Assembly (NCBI RefSeq): GCF_003597675.1 | Contig: NZ_CP030828.1 | Coordinates: 446,001 to 510,000 of the forward strand | Direction of reading: 5' to 3' | Source: Neorhizobium sp. NCHU2750 | GTDB taxonomy: Bacteria > Pseudomonadota > Alphaproteobacteria > Rhizobiales > Rhizobiaceae | DNA length: 64,000 nucleotides | Shown here: in pieces, positions 54,023 to 62,812 of the stretch | How positions within the stretch are numbered: the stretch's first letter is position 1 | Layout of the letters: each line of letters begins with the position of its first letter | The notes under the pieces: model-generated | Seen by the model: the letters and a program-made list of their open reading frames with translations, nothing else | The model's database searches: none | Told to the model about the DNA's origin: nothing | Program-made: the position numbers and the translations under genes

Positions 54023-55081
54023 TCAGGCACTTGCTGCGAGAGCCGGGCTGAAACGGATGAGGCTCAGGATTTCGAACAACATCTGCGCACCGGCATGTGC
54101 GGTATTGGTCGTTGCATCGTATTGAGGCGCCACTTCCACCACGTCGCCGCCGACGAAATTGATGCCCTTCAATCCATGCAGGATGTCGAGTGCCTGCCGG
54201 CTCGTCAGGCCGCCGATCTCCGGTGTCCCTGTTCCGGGTGCGAAGGCAGGATCGAGGCTGTCGACATCGAAGGAAAGATAGGTCGGTCCGTCGCCGACGA
54301 CCTCGCGGGCCTTGGCGATTACCGCCTCGATGCCCATCTTGCCGATCTCCTCGGCATGGATGACGGTCATGCCGCTCTCATAGGAAAATTCCCAGAGATA
54401 TTCGGCCGCGCCGCGGATACCGATCTGGATCACGCGGGTCGGATCGAGCACGCCGTCGAGCACTGCATTGCGGAAGGGGCCGCCATGGTGGAACTTGGTC
54501 AGGTCGTAGGCACCACCGGTATCGCAATGGGCATCGATATGGATCATTCCGACGGGGCGATCGCGACCGACAGCCCTGAGGATCGGATGCGTGATCGAAT
54601 GGTCGCCGCCGACCGAAAGCGGAATGACATTGGCATCCACCACCTTCTGCAAATGTGCCTCGATATCCTCGTGGCTCATTTCGAGGCGGTAGCGGCTGCG
54701 AAACGGCACGTCGCCGATATCCGCCACCTTGATTTCGAAAAGGGGCGCCGTCTTCAGCACGTGGTTATAGGGGCCGACGCGTTCGATGGATCTTAGCGCC
54801 CTCGGCCCGAAACGCGAGCCCGGACGGTTCGTCACGCCGAGATCCATCGGCACGCCGATCAGCGCCACGTCGAGATCGCTGAGATCGGGGGCCGCCGGAT
54901 CGACCTGGCGATAGGTGGCGTCGAGAAGGGTAGGGATCCCGCTATAGGGGGCAGCGCGAGTGCCGCCGGATGAAAAGATGCGGTCTGCCACGGCCCGGAA
55001 TTCCGGGTCATGAATGCTGCCGCCATGCCCCTCGCCATATCGTTCGCGCAGGCGCTTGAGCGTTTCTTCGTCGATAGCCAT
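54023..55081 (-). CDS. ureohydrolase (agmatinase/guanidino-acid hydrolase family)
   Basis: A 352-residue manganese- or nickel-type ureohydrolase. All six metal ligands are visible: GGDHSI (His161), IDAHCD (Asp183, His185, Asp187) and FDVDSLDP (Asp272, Asp274), with the family GTGTPE motif. The protein is about 40 residues longer at the N-terminus than E. coli agmatinase, as in guanidinobutyrase-like and guanidine-hydrolase-like members. It removes urea from a guanidino compound. It is the last gene of a seven-gene operon headed by an ArgH-type lyase, so it may act on a guanidino product of that pathway. The exact substrate is uncertain. Confidence 0.88.
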   Translation of the reverse strand: MAIDEETLKRLRERYGEGHGGSIHDPEFRAVADRIFSSGGTRAAPYSGIPTLLDATYRQVDPAAPDLSDLDVALIGVPMDLGVTNRPGSRFGPRALRSIERVGPYNHVLKTAPLFEIKVADIGDVPFRSRYRLEMSHEDIEAHLQKVVDANVIPLSVGGDHSITHPILRAVGRDRPVGMIHIDAHCDTGGAYDLTKFHHGGPFRNAVLDGVLDPTRVIQIGIRGAAEYLWEFSYESGMTVIHAEEIGKMGIEAVIAKAREVVGDGPTYLSFDVDSLDPAFAPGTGTPEIGGLTSRQALDILHGLKGINFVGGDVVEVAPQYDATTNTAHAGAQMLFEILSLIRFSPALAASA

Positions 55082-55113
55082 GCCGGATTCCTCCGCTGTT
55101 GTTGTCTTGGTTG

Positions 55114-56001
55114 TTATTTCGATGCCGCTTCGAGGGCTTCGTAGTGATCGGTGATCTCGGCACCGGTCGCGATCCAGACGTCGCCCTTGTCGATCACATG
55201 CTTAAGGAAGTCGCGCAGAATATGCCACCGCATCGGCCTGCCCGAAACCTGGGGATGCAGGACAAGCGTGGTGACGCCGCCCCATGCGTGGGTGGCCTCG
55301 AACTCGTCGATCCAGAGCGGCAGAATGCTCTCGCGGCCAAATAGCGGGCGCGAGCTGGTGCGGCTGGACATGCCGAAATTCCAGTCGTCGAAAGCAAAGT
55401 TGACGGGAATTTCGACCGGGCCGGTCAGTCCTTCCGGACCCGCATGCCGGTAGGGCAGGATGTCATCGCGGAACGAGCTCGAATAACGGATTCCGGACTT
55501 CTTCAGATAGGCGAGAAGTTCAGGGAAATTCTCGCCCGAGGGCGCGCGATAGCCGACAGGGCGGACACCGAGGGCCGATTGCAGCGCTTCGAAGCCGCGG
55601 TCAATTTCCTCGAAGGCTTCATCGAGCTTGGTGCGGTCGGGAAGCTTGTGGAGATATCCGTGGTGGCCGATTTCGTGGCCTGCCTTGAGCATCGCCTCAC
55701 ACTGGGCAGGATGGGCAAGCGCTGTCCAGCCGGGGGTGAAGAATGTGCCCTTCAACCCGAGTTCGTCCATCAATTCGAGGATCTTGGCAATGCCGACGCG
55801 CGCGTCGTACCCACCGTGGGATGTCGTTACCATGCGGTCGACATTGGACGGGTTGTTGCCGATCCATGCGGTTTCCGCATCGACGTCGAAGCCGATGAAC
55901 AACGCGCTCCTGGCGCCGTTCGGCCAGATCATCTTCGGCGTTTCGGGGGCAGGGTTCAGCGGGCGGGGAGAAAGGTCGAACGTCATGTCTGGAACTCTCA
56001 T
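55114..56001 (-). CDS. polysaccharide-deacetylase-fold hydrolase, cytoplasmic
   Basis: A NodB-fold metal-dependent deacetylase of 295 residues. Motifs are FIGFDVDAE (catalytic and metal Asp), GHEIGHHGYLH (two metal His), GYRAPSG and LVLHPQVSGRP. No signal peptide, so it is not a cell-wall enzyme. It resembles the PuuE/PgdA-like branch that cleaves amides of small molecules. The ATG at 56001 forms an ATGA overlap with the upstream MmgE/PrpD gene; ATG 55986, with GAGAG upstream, is an alternative five codons inside. In this operon it probably cleaves an amide or cyclic ureide intermediate. Confidence 0.85.
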   Translation of the reverse strand: MRVPDMTFDLSPRPLNPAPETPKMIWPNGARSALFIGFDVDAETAWIGNNPSNVDRMVTTSHGGYDARVGIAKILELMDELGLKGTFFTPGWTALAHPAQCEAMLKAGHEIGHHGYLHKLPDRTKLDEAFEEIDRGFEALQSALGVRPVGYRAPSGENFPELLAYLKKSGIRYSSSFRDDILPYRHAGPEGLTGPVEIPVNFAFDDWNFGMSSRTSSRPLFGRESILPLWIDEFEATHAWGGVTTLVLHPQVSGRPMRWHILRDFLKHVIDKGDVWIATGAEITDHYEALEAASK

Positions 56002-57389
56002 CGGAATGTGGGAATGCTGTCGGCATTGCCGGTCATCAGAGCTTCTATCTCGGCGCAGTCGGTAATCTCTTCCAGATTGCCAAGCGCCTGCCACAAGCCA
56101 TCGACCTTATCCGCCGGCAGGCTCATTGCAACAAGTTCGCGGAACTTTGCTTCGACGGCTACTGCCGGCATCGGACGCTCCGCCGAGCCTGTGGCACGGG
56201 GCACCATGCGCTCGAATGTCATGCCGTCGCTGAAGGTCAGCGTCACCACCGGCTCGGCCATGGCATCCATCGTCTCGTCAACGGCCACGCCGATCCTGTC
56301 CATCATTGCATGGACATCCGGGCTGCTTCGGCGGTCCTCGGTATAGGCCTGAAGGCCTGCCGTCCCGAACGCACAGCGGGCGGCAAGCGCATAGGGCAGG
56401 CTCATCTGCGTCGGCGCCATGGCTGCGCCGACCTTGGCGCCACACATGTCCTTCAGCATCGCGCTCATGCGCAGATCGATATGCTCTATCTCGGAAGCCG
56501 TGCGGCCGGTCTCGGCCAGCAGATCTTCAAGCGCATCGACCGCCGAATGGGCGCCGCGGCAGGACGCATAGGGCTTGAGCACGGCGCGGTTGACCTTCCA
56601 GATCTCGCCCAGCCCTTCGGCGAGCAGTTCCGGCTGGCAGGCCGACTTGTTATAGGATTTGAAAAATCCGCCCCAGACATCTTCGAAGACCCGGGAAGGT
56701 CCGGCAAAACCTTTTGCGGCAAGCAGGGCCGCAAGCAGGCCGCCCTCGGCAGCGCGGCCCGCATGCAGCTTCTTGGCCTGCGATCCGTCATGAATGAAGG
56801 CCCAGAGACCCGAGGAAAAACTTGTGGCAAGCGTGATGGCGTCGCGCGTGGCCGATGCATCCAGTCCGAACAATCGGGCACAGGCCGCCGCTGCCGCCAT
56901 GGTCCCGCATGTGCCGGTAGAGTGCCAGCCGAGACTGTTATGGGCATCGTAGCCGCCGGTCGCTTCCAGAATGCGCCGACCGACATCATAGCCGGCAACC
57001 ACGGCGGTGATCATGCGCTTGCCGTCAACCGGTTCGCCGATTTCATGCAGGGCGGAAAACAGCGCCGGCATCACGACCGCGCCGGAATGGTCGCAACCAC
57101 CGGAATCGTCGAGTTCGAATGCATGGGCTGCGCAGCCGTTGAGGAGTGCGGCGTCGCGGGTCGAAGCGGAAAGACCGGTTCCCCAGAGCGGCACCAGGCC
57201 CTGCGGGCGCAGAGCCTTTACCGAGATTGCAAATTCGTTCGATCGGGCTCCGGCTACTGCAGCACCAAGCGTATCGGCAATGTGGGTCTTGGTCTTGGCG
57301 ACGACGCTTGCGGGAAGGGCATCGTATTCGAGAGTGGAGACGAAGCGGGCCAGCCGGTCGACCGGCGTGTCGGCGAGGGGACGGTTCAT
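55998..57389 (-). CDS. MmgE/PrpD family protein
   Basis: A 463-residue MmgE/PrpD protein. Typical segments are LARFVSTLEYDALPASVVAK, DTLGAAVAGARS, DDSGGCDHSGAVVMPALFSA and YASCRGAHSAVDALEDLLAE. The family includes 2-methylcitrate dehydratase and iminodisuccinate epimerase; the latter was characterised in an Agrobacterium strain. The ATG at 57389 was chosen by similarity of the N-terminus. Beside an ArgH-family C-N lyase and an amino-acid importer, an epimerase role fits better than methylcitrate dehydration, as no other prp genes are present. Confidence 0.85.
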   Translation of the reverse strand: MNRPLADTPVDRLARFVSTLEYDALPASVVAKTKTHIADTLGAAVAGARSNEFAISVKALRPQGLVPLWGTGLSASTRDAALLNGCAAHAFELDDSGGCDHSGAVVMPALFSALHEIGEPVDGKRMITAVVAGYDVGRRILEATGGYDAHNSLGWHSTGTCGTMAAAAACARLFGLDASATRDAITLATSFSSGLWAFIHDGSQAKKLHAGRAAEGGLLAALLAAKGFAGPSRVFEDVWGGFFKSYNKSACQPELLAEGLGEIWKVNRAVLKPYASCRGAHSAVDALEDLLAETGRTASEIEHIDLRMSAMLKDMCGAKVGAAMAPTQMSLPYALAARCAFGTAGLQAYTEDRRSSPDVHAMMDRIGVAVDETMDAMAEPVVTLTFSDGMTFERMVPRATGSAERPMPAVAVEAKFRELVAMSLPADKVDGLWQALGNLEEITDCAEIEALMTGNADSIPTFR

Positions 57390-57458
57390 GGAATACTCGG
57401 GGATGCCTGGGAATGCTCGGCGACAGCGGCGCATTCGCTATCGGAATGCGCAATGGAT

Positions 57459-57485
57459 GTTCGGCCGCGACTGCCGCGGCCGAAC
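57459..57485 (-). promoter_or_regulatory. intercistronic stem-loop after the binding-protein gene
   Basis: Perfect 11-bp arms GTTCGGCCGCG / CGCGGCCGAAC around a 5-base loop, 12 bases past the binding-protein stop on the minus strand. No U-run follows in that direction, so it is more likely an mRNA-stabilising structure or partial terminator. Confidence 0.6.
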
Positions 57486-57497
57486 TTTTTACGAGTC

Positions 57498-58325
57498 TTA
57501 CTTTACGGCTTCGCCGTTGATGTAGATGCCGTCGAGCATGGCGCCTTCGAGGCCGTTCTTGGTATAGATCGCCTTGTATTCACCCGATGCCATCAGGGCC
57601 TTGAGTGCGCCGACATAAGCGTCACGCAGTGCCGGATCCTTCTTGGAGAAGGCAATGCCCTGGTAGACGGCGGTGAAGGGCTCGCCGATGATGGCATAGG
57701 TGCCCTTTTCCAGGTTGGTCATGTAGGGAAGGGTTTCCGAACCCTGCACGGCGCCGTCAACTCGGCCCTGCTTCAACTGCGCACGGGCATCGGCCGAACC
57801 TTCGGTGCCGACAACCTTGACGGCTGGAAGGCCCTTGGCTTCGCAGTTGGCCGCGCTCCACTTCGCCGTTTCGTCCGGGAAGGAGGTGCGGCGGCTCATG
57901 CCGACAGTCTTGCCGCAGAAATCGGTCGGAACCTTGATCTTGTCACTGTTCGAAGCCAGCGTGTAGAACTGCGCACCGGACTTCATGTAGTCGAGGAAGT
58001 CGAGCGTTTCGCGGCGCTTCGGCAGATCGCTCATGCCGCTGTGGATGAGATCGACGCGGCCGGTTTCAAGCGACGAAACCATCTGTTCGAAGCCGATGTC
58101 GGCCCATTCCACCGTCGTGCCGAGCTGCTTGGCGAGCGCCAGGCCGAGATCGATATCGACGCCCATCAGAGTGTTGGTGGCCGGGTCCTTGTATTCCATC
58201 GGCGGATAGTTGGGCTGGTTGGCGACGACAACCTTGCCGGCGGACTTGATGCGGTCCGGCAGGCCGTCCGCATGCGCGGCTGTCGACGCAAGCACTGCGG
58301 CGAGAGCGATGAAAACTGTCTTCAT
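57498..58325 (-). CDS. amino-acid ABC transporter substrate-binding protein
   Basis: A 275-residue SBP_bac_3 binding protein. The Sec signal MKTVFIALAAVLASTAAHA is followed by the mature domain with VVVANQPNYPPMEYKDPATN, MGVDIDLGLALAKQLGTTVE and GRVDLIHSGMSDLPKRRE. AAGGGGA sets the start. It belongs with the permease and ATPase encoded just upstream in the same operon and presumably captures the amino-acid-like substrate of the pathway. Confidence 0.92.
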   Translation of the reverse strand: MKTVFIALAAVLASTAAHADGLPDRIKSAGKVVVANQPNYPPMEYKDPATNTLMGVDIDLGLALAKQLGTTVEWADIGFEQMVSSLETGRVDLIHSGMSDLPKRRETLDFLDYMKSGAQFYTLASNSDKIKVPTDFCGKTVGMSRRTSFPDETAKWSAANCEAKGLPAVKVVGTEGSADARAQLKQGRVDGAVQGSETLPYMTNLEKGTYAIIGEPFTAVYQGIAFSKKDPALRDAYVGALKALMASGEYKAIYTKNGLEGAMLDGIYINGEAVK

Positions 58326-58405
58326 GTGTATTCCCCTTGTTAAGAACCTATCTGGTTTGAAGTCTGTTCGTTCTTGCCGGCCCGCTATCCCATCGGGCCG
58401 ATTGC

Positions 58406-59176
58406 CTAGCTGTGAACCGCCTTGATGAACTCAGCCGTGCGCGGGCTTTTCGGCGTGGTCAGCACCTCGGATGCCGGGCCGATCTCGACCATCTTCCCAG
58501 CCTCCATGAAAGCCACGGTGTTGGCGACGTTGCGGGCAAAACCGAGTTCGTGGGTGACGACGATCATGGTCATGCCGCTCGCGGCGAGATCCTTCATCAC
58601 GTCGAGCACTTCGGAAACGAGTTCCGGGTCCAGTGCCGAGGTCGGCTCGTCGAACAGGATCAGTTCCGGCCGCATGCACATGGCGCGGGCGATCGCCACA
58701 CGCTGCTGCTGACCGCCGGAAAGCTGCGAGGGATAATGGCCGGTCTTGTCGCCCAACCCGACGCGCGCGAGAAGCTCTTCGGCACGCTTGCGCACCTCCG
58801 CCACGGGTTCGCGGAGAACCTGCACGGGGCCTTCCATGACGTTTTCCAGCGCCGTCTTGTGCGGAAAAAGATTGAAGCGCTGGAACACCATGCCGACACG
58901 GCGGCGCTGGCGGGCCATATCCGCATCGCTGATCTCATAGAGATTGTTGCCTTCGCGGCGATAGCCGACCAGTTCGTCATTGACCCAGATGGCACCTGAA
59001 TTCATCTTCTCGAGCTGGTTGATGCAGCGCAGGAAGGTGCTCTTGCCGGAACCCGACGGTCCGATGATGCAGCAGACTTCGCCCTTGGAAATTTCCAGGT
59101 TGACCTTGTCGAGGGCGGTGAAGGGGCCGTAGAGCTTGGTGACGTCGACTGCTTTTACAACGATATTCTTGGTCAT
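58406..59176 (-). CDS. amino-acid ABC transporter ATP-binding protein
   Basis: A 256-residue GlnQ/HisP-type ATPase. Walker A GPSGSGKST, Q-loop VFQRFNLFPH, signature LSGGQQQRVAIARAM, Walker B LILFDEPTSALDPE and H-loop VVTHE are all intact. It lies 8 bp after the permease gene. It could also serve the orphan importer at 44-46 kb, which has no ATPase of its own. Confidence 0.93.
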   Translation of the reverse strand: MTKNIVVKAVDVTKLYGPFTALDKVNLEISKGEVCCIIGPSGSGKSTFLRCINQLEKMNSGAIWVNDELVGYRREGNNLYEISDADMARQRRRVGMVFQRFNLFPHKTALENVMEGPVQVLREPVAEVRKRAEELLARVGLGDKTGHYPSQLSGGQQQRVAIARAMCMRPELILFDEPTSALDPELVSEVLDVMKDLAASGMTMIVVTHELGFARNVANTVAFMEAGKMVEIGPASEVLTTPKSPRTAEFIKAVHS

Positions 59177-59184
59177 CTCTCACC

Positions 59185-60057
59185 TCACATCGACGCGCTG
59201 ACGGACTTGCTGCCACGTCCGAAATAGCGCTCGATATAGTATTGGCCGATCGACAGGAGCGTCACGACGACGAGGTACCAGAAGCAGGCGACCAGAAGCA
59301 GTTCGAGCACGCGGGTATTGGCGAAGTAGATGATCTGGGCGTTATGGAGTATTTCCGAATACTGGATGACGCTGGCAAGCGAGGTGAGCTTGACCATGCC
59401 GATCACTTCGTTGCCGATCGGCGGCACCATGACGCGCATGGCCTGCGGCAGCACGATCCGGCGCAACATCTGCAACTGCTTCATGCCGATCGCGCGGGCT
59501 GCCTCGTACTGGCCGCTATCGACGGACAGGAGGCCGCTGCGCACGACTTCCGATGTATAGGCGCCCTGCGAAATGCCGAGACCGAGCATCGCCGCAACGA
59601 ACGGCGTCATGATGTCGACGGTGCGGAACTCGAACAGGCCAGGAATGCCCATTTTCGGGAAGATCAGGGCGAGGTTGAACCAGATCATCAATTGCAGAAG
59701 CGCCGGTGCACCACGGAAGATCCACACGTAACCCACCGCAATATAGGACAGGACCGGATTGCCGGAGACCCGCATGATGGCAATGACGACGCCGAGTACG
59801 ATGCCGAGCACCATTGCCGCGACCGTCATGATCAACGTGCTTTCCAGTCCGTCGAGAATGGCCGGGGCGAAAATAAATGTGCCGACGTAGTTCCACTCGA
59901 TCTGGCCGACGCTGAAGGCTCGGATGATCGCGGCAAGGATGACAAGCACGATCGCCGCGGCGATCATCCGTCCGACATGCCGTTTGGGCACGAGTTTCAG
60001 ATGAGCGATCTCGTATTTCTGGTCCACTGCGGTCGCTGGCGTTTCGGCTTTGCTCAT
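59185..60057 (-). CDS. amino-acid ABC transporter permease
   Basis: A 290-residue GlnP/HisM-type permease with an N-terminal cytoplasmic tail of about 30 residues. Markers are GLESTLIMTVAAMVLGIVLG, YVWIFRGAPALLQLMIWFNL and the EAA loop GQYEAARAIGMKQLQMLRRI. It is the only permease in the operon, so it probably forms a homodimer. Its ATG overlaps the argH stop (ATGA). Confidence 0.92.
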   Translation of the reverse strand: MSKAETPATAVDQKYEIAHLKLVPKRHVGRMIAAAIVLVILAAIIRAFSVGQIEWNYVGTFIFAPAILDGLESTLIMTVAAMVLGIVLGVVIAIMRVSGNPVLSYIAVGYVWIFRGAPALLQLMIWFNLALIFPKMGIPGLFEFRTVDIMTPFVAAMLGLGISQGAYTSEVVRSGLLSVDSGQYEAARAIGMKQLQMLRRIVLPQAMRVMVPPIGNEVIGMVKLTSLASVIQYSEILHNAQIIYFANTRVLELLLVACFWYLVVVTLLSIGQYYIERYFGRGSKSVSASM

Positions 60058-61514
60058 CGGGCACTCCGCGTCTGTGGCGATGCTGCCGTCGAAGCTGCGG
60101 CAAGCAGATCGTCGGCTGCAAAGACAGCCTTGGCGTCGAGTGCTGTTGTAAACCGTTCGATCTGCTCGCGCACCCGTAGAGGTGAGGTCGAGCCGTAGCC
60201 GGTGCGGCTGGCGAGCGCGCCGTCAATCGTGATCGCCTTCAGAACGCCGGGCTTCAGGCGGGCGTCGATATTGGGCAGGTCGCTCTCGGTCAGGCCAGCC
60301 AGATCATGCCCACGTTCTTCGCAATAGCGCACTACGGCGCCGGTAATCTCATGCGCCTGGGCGAAGGGGACGCCTTCCGAAACCAGCCAGTCGGCGACTT
60401 CCGTTGCGAGCGTGAAGCCCTTGGGGGCCTCATCACGCAGTTTGGCAACGTCGAATTCCAGTGTGTCGACCATTCCGGCAAACGCTGGGAGGATGAGCTC
60501 CAGTACGTCGATGCTTTCAAACAGCGCGCGTTTGTCCTCGGCGAGGTCGCGGTTATAGGCAAGCGGCATGGCTTTCATCGTCGCCAAGAACCCGGCGACG
60601 TTGCCGATCAGGGTGCCGCTCATGCCGCGTGTCAATTCGGCAATGTCCGGGTTCTTCTTCTGCGGCATGATTGAGGAGCCGGTCGAGTAGCTGTCATGCA
60701 GTTTGGCCCAGCTGAACTGCTTGGATGCCCATATGCAGATCTCTTCCGCCAGACGCGACAGGCTGACCGTCACCAGCGAGCAGATGAACAGGAATTCGGC
60801 GACATGATCGCGCGCCGAGACGGCATCGATGGAGTTTTCGCACGCGGCGGAATAGCCCAGCTCCAGTGCGGAAAGATCCGGACGACATGCGATGCCGGAA
60901 CCGGCGAGAGCGGCGGCGCCGAGCGGCGAGCGGTCGAAGCGACGGTCGAAATCCTCGAAACGCTCCAGATCGCGCAGCAGGCTCTGTGCGTGTGCCATCA
61001 GATGATGGCCGAGGACGATGGGCTGAGCAGGCTGAAGATGGGTGAAGCCCGGCATCACCGTCTCCACATGCTTGGTCGCCTGGGAAACCAGCGCCTTCTC
61101 GACATCGATGACGCCGCGAGAGAGTTCCCTTGCCATGCGGCGCAGATAGAGGCGGGTATTGTTGGCAGTCTGGTCGTTGCGCGAACGGCCGGCTCGCAGC
61201 TTGCCGCCAAGCGCGCCGAGCCGCTGCATCAGCAGGCGCTCGATGAAGGTATGAATGTCTTCGTCAGACGCAATCGGCTCTTCGCGCTTCTCGGCGATGT
61301 CGACTTCAATCTGGTCGAGTGCGCCACGGATCGTTGCAAATTCCGTGTCATCCAGCACGCCGGCGCGCTTGAGTTCGGACGCATGGGCTCGCGAACCTGC
61401 AAGGTCTTCGCGGAAGAGGCGGAAATAGGAAGGGTGGGCGCGAGAAAGGTTAGCAAGCGCTTCGGAAGGGCCGGACTTGAAACGTCCACCCCAGAGCTGG
61501 GTCGGCTCAGACAT
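60054..61514 (-). CDS. argH: argininosuccinate-lyase-family C-N lyase
   Basis: A 486-residue member of the aspartase/fumarase superfamily closest to ArgH. The substrate loop signature GSSIMPQKKNPDIAEL and the segments GGRFKSGPSEALANLSRAHP, AGRSRNDQTANNTRLYLRRM and TPGFTHLQPAQPI-like MPGFTHLQPAQPI are intact. Such enzymes release fumarate from N-substituted aspartates. Housekeeping ArgH would split argininosuccinate, but leading an operon with an importer, an MmgE/PrpD protein and hydrolases suggests a catabolic paralogue acting on a substrate such as iminodisuccinate or another N-succinyl amino compound. GGGGAAGAAT precedes the ATG at 61514. Confidence 0.85.
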   Translation of the reverse strand: MSEPTQLWGGRFKSGPSEALANLSRAHPSYFRLFREDLAGSRAHASELKRAGVLDDTEFATIRGALDQIEVDIAEKREEPIASDEDIHTFIERLLMQRLGALGGKLRAGRSRNDQTANNTRLYLRRMARELSRGVIDVEKALVSQATKHVETVMPGFTHLQPAQPIVLGHHLMAHAQSLLRDLERFEDFDRRFDRSPLGAAALAGSGIACRPDLSALELGYSAACENSIDAVSARDHVAEFLFICSLVTVSLSRLAEEICIWASKQFSWAKLHDSYSTGSSIMPQKKNPDIAELTRGMSGTLIGNVAGFLATMKAMPLAYNRDLAEDKRALFESIDVLELILPAFAGMVDTLEFDVAKLRDEAPKGFTLATEVADWLVSEGVPFAQAHEITGAVVRYCEERGHDLAGLTESDLPNIDARLKPGVLKAITIDGALASRTGYGSTSPLRVREQIERFTTALDAKAVFAADDLLAAASTAASPQTRSAR

Positions 61515-61610
61515 TATTCTTCCCCTGTCTGTCAAAAATTTAGGCAAAATTCCCACGTGCCTCCAATCGGGGCAAGCGAAGTTAATTCCTTCTGCCTATG
61601 ACGAAAACGA

Positions 61611-61622
61611 CTAGCCAGCTAG
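61611..61622. promoter_or_regulatory. palindrome in the argH-LysR gap
   Basis: CTAGC-CA-GCTAG, a perfect 12-bp palindrome between the divergent lyase operon and LysR gene, 50 bp before the LysR start. Candidate operator. Confidence 0.4.
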
Positions 61623-61671
61623 ACGCAAGGCGCTTAGTCTGGAAGCGACTACTTTGGAGAGCGAGGCTTAA

Positions 61672-62571
61672 GTGTCGGGTCGCAAGCAATTTCCATCGAT
61701 GACAGCGCTGCAGGTTCTTCTGGCCGTGGCGGAGCGAGGGTCGACGAGTGCGGCGGCCGAGCCGGTGGCGCTATCGCAGAGCGCCGTCAGCAAGCAATTG
61801 ATCGGGCTTGAGGAACTGATCGGTGGCCCGGCATTCTATAGAACGCCGAACGGCATGGTGCCGACAGAGCTCGGATCAATCTACATCGAACACGCGCGCA
61901 CCGCGATCAAGGCGATGGAAGACGCAGCGCTGAAGGTTGCGCGCCTCAAGCCCGGACCGCGCGTGCTTCGCCTGCAGGTACCGCCGATCTTCGGCGACCG
62001 CTGGCTGCTGCCCCGCTTCGTCCAATTCACCGAGGCGCATCCGGAGATCGAGGTGCAGTTTACGACATTCGTGTCCAAGACCCAGACGGAAGTCCCCGAT
62101 GGCATGGTTCGCTTCGTCGTGGAGCCGGTGGCCGACGAAGAGGGGGAATATCTGTTCGGGCATGATATTCGCCTCGTCAGCGCTCCGTCCTACTGGGAGA
62201 AGCTGGGCGAGTCTCCTTCGATCGAAGCGGCATCAAGAGGGGTAATGCTGGAACATCCGCAGACCCCCTTTCATTGGCCGTTCCTGGCAAGCGCAAATGG
62301 CAGGCAAGGGCTCGAAGTGCGTCACACGATGCGCTTTGGCTATTATACGATGGTCATCCGCGCAGCACTCGCAGGCCAGGGCATGGCCCTGATCCCGCAT
62401 GGATTGATCGTCGAGGATCTGGCGGCAGGGCGCCTCGTCAATCCGGGCGGGCTCGGCTATCGAAGCGATTACGGCTATTGGTTCACCCGGCCCCGCAACC
62501 TGCCGACCAGCCAGTCCATGCAGTTGTTTCAGCAATGGATCGATGCCGAGTCCAGAGCCGTTCGGGATTGA
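61672..62571 (+). CDS. LysR-family regulator of the lyase operon (GcvA-like)
   Basis: A 299-residue LysR protein resembling the GcvA subgroup. The winged helix reads MTALQVLLAVAERGSTSAAA then SQSAVSKQLIGLEELI; the effector domain includes LRLQVPPIFGDRWLLPRFVQ and AALAGQGMALIPHGLIVEDL. The start is GTG at 61672. Divergent from the seven-gene operon, with a palindrome in the gap, so it is its likely regulator. Confidence 0.87.
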   Translation: MSGRKQFPSMTALQVLLAVAERGSTSAAAEPVALSQSAVSKQLIGLEELIGGPAFYRTPNGMVPTELGSIYIEHARTAIKAMEDAALKVARLKPGPRVLRLQVPPIFGDRWLLPRFVQFTEAHPEIEVQFTTFVSKTQTEVPDGMVRFVVEPVADEEGEYLFGHDIRLVSAPSYWEKLGESPSIEAASRGVMLEHPQTPFHWPFLASANGRQGLEVRHTMRFGYYTMVIRAALAGQGMALIPHGLIVEDLAAGRLVNPGGLGYRSDYGYWFTRPRNLPTSQSMQLFQQWIDAESRAVRD

Positions 62572-62812
62572 AACGCCGATGGTTGCCTGGAATGGGTGCC
62601 TGAAGTCCCCGAGGCCCAGCATTAAAAAATCGAGCGATAATTTGACTGGGATTGGGTGGCGAGTAAGATTAACTTATTGAATTCGCGTGAGTTAATTGAC
62701 AATTTTCAGACCTATATCTTTCACATATACCCCTTTCGCTATTTCATATTTTTCCTCCTGTCCTCGGTTCGTTATGCAGAATTACGTTGCATACGACGGG
62801 AGGAAATATTCG
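62572..62812. other. AT-rich gap before the aldehyde dehydrogenase gene
   Basis: A 241-bp AT-rich segment. It includes a TTGACA (62696-62701), the small dyad TAAG-ATTAA-CTTA (62664-62676) and the inverted repeat described at 62774-62792. A properly spaced -10 is not clear. Confidence 0.4.
62774..62792. promoter_or_regulatory. candidate operator before the aldehyde dehydrogenase gene
   Basis: Inverted repeat ATGCA-N9-TGCAT, about 20-40 bp before the TTG start. A regulator binding here would block transcription or translation initiation. Confidence 0.4.

Noticed and set aside
56310..58343. 677-codon open frame on the plus strand
   Set aside because: It runs opposite the MmgE/PrpD and binding-protein genes, both of which have clear family motifs, so it is an antisense shadow.
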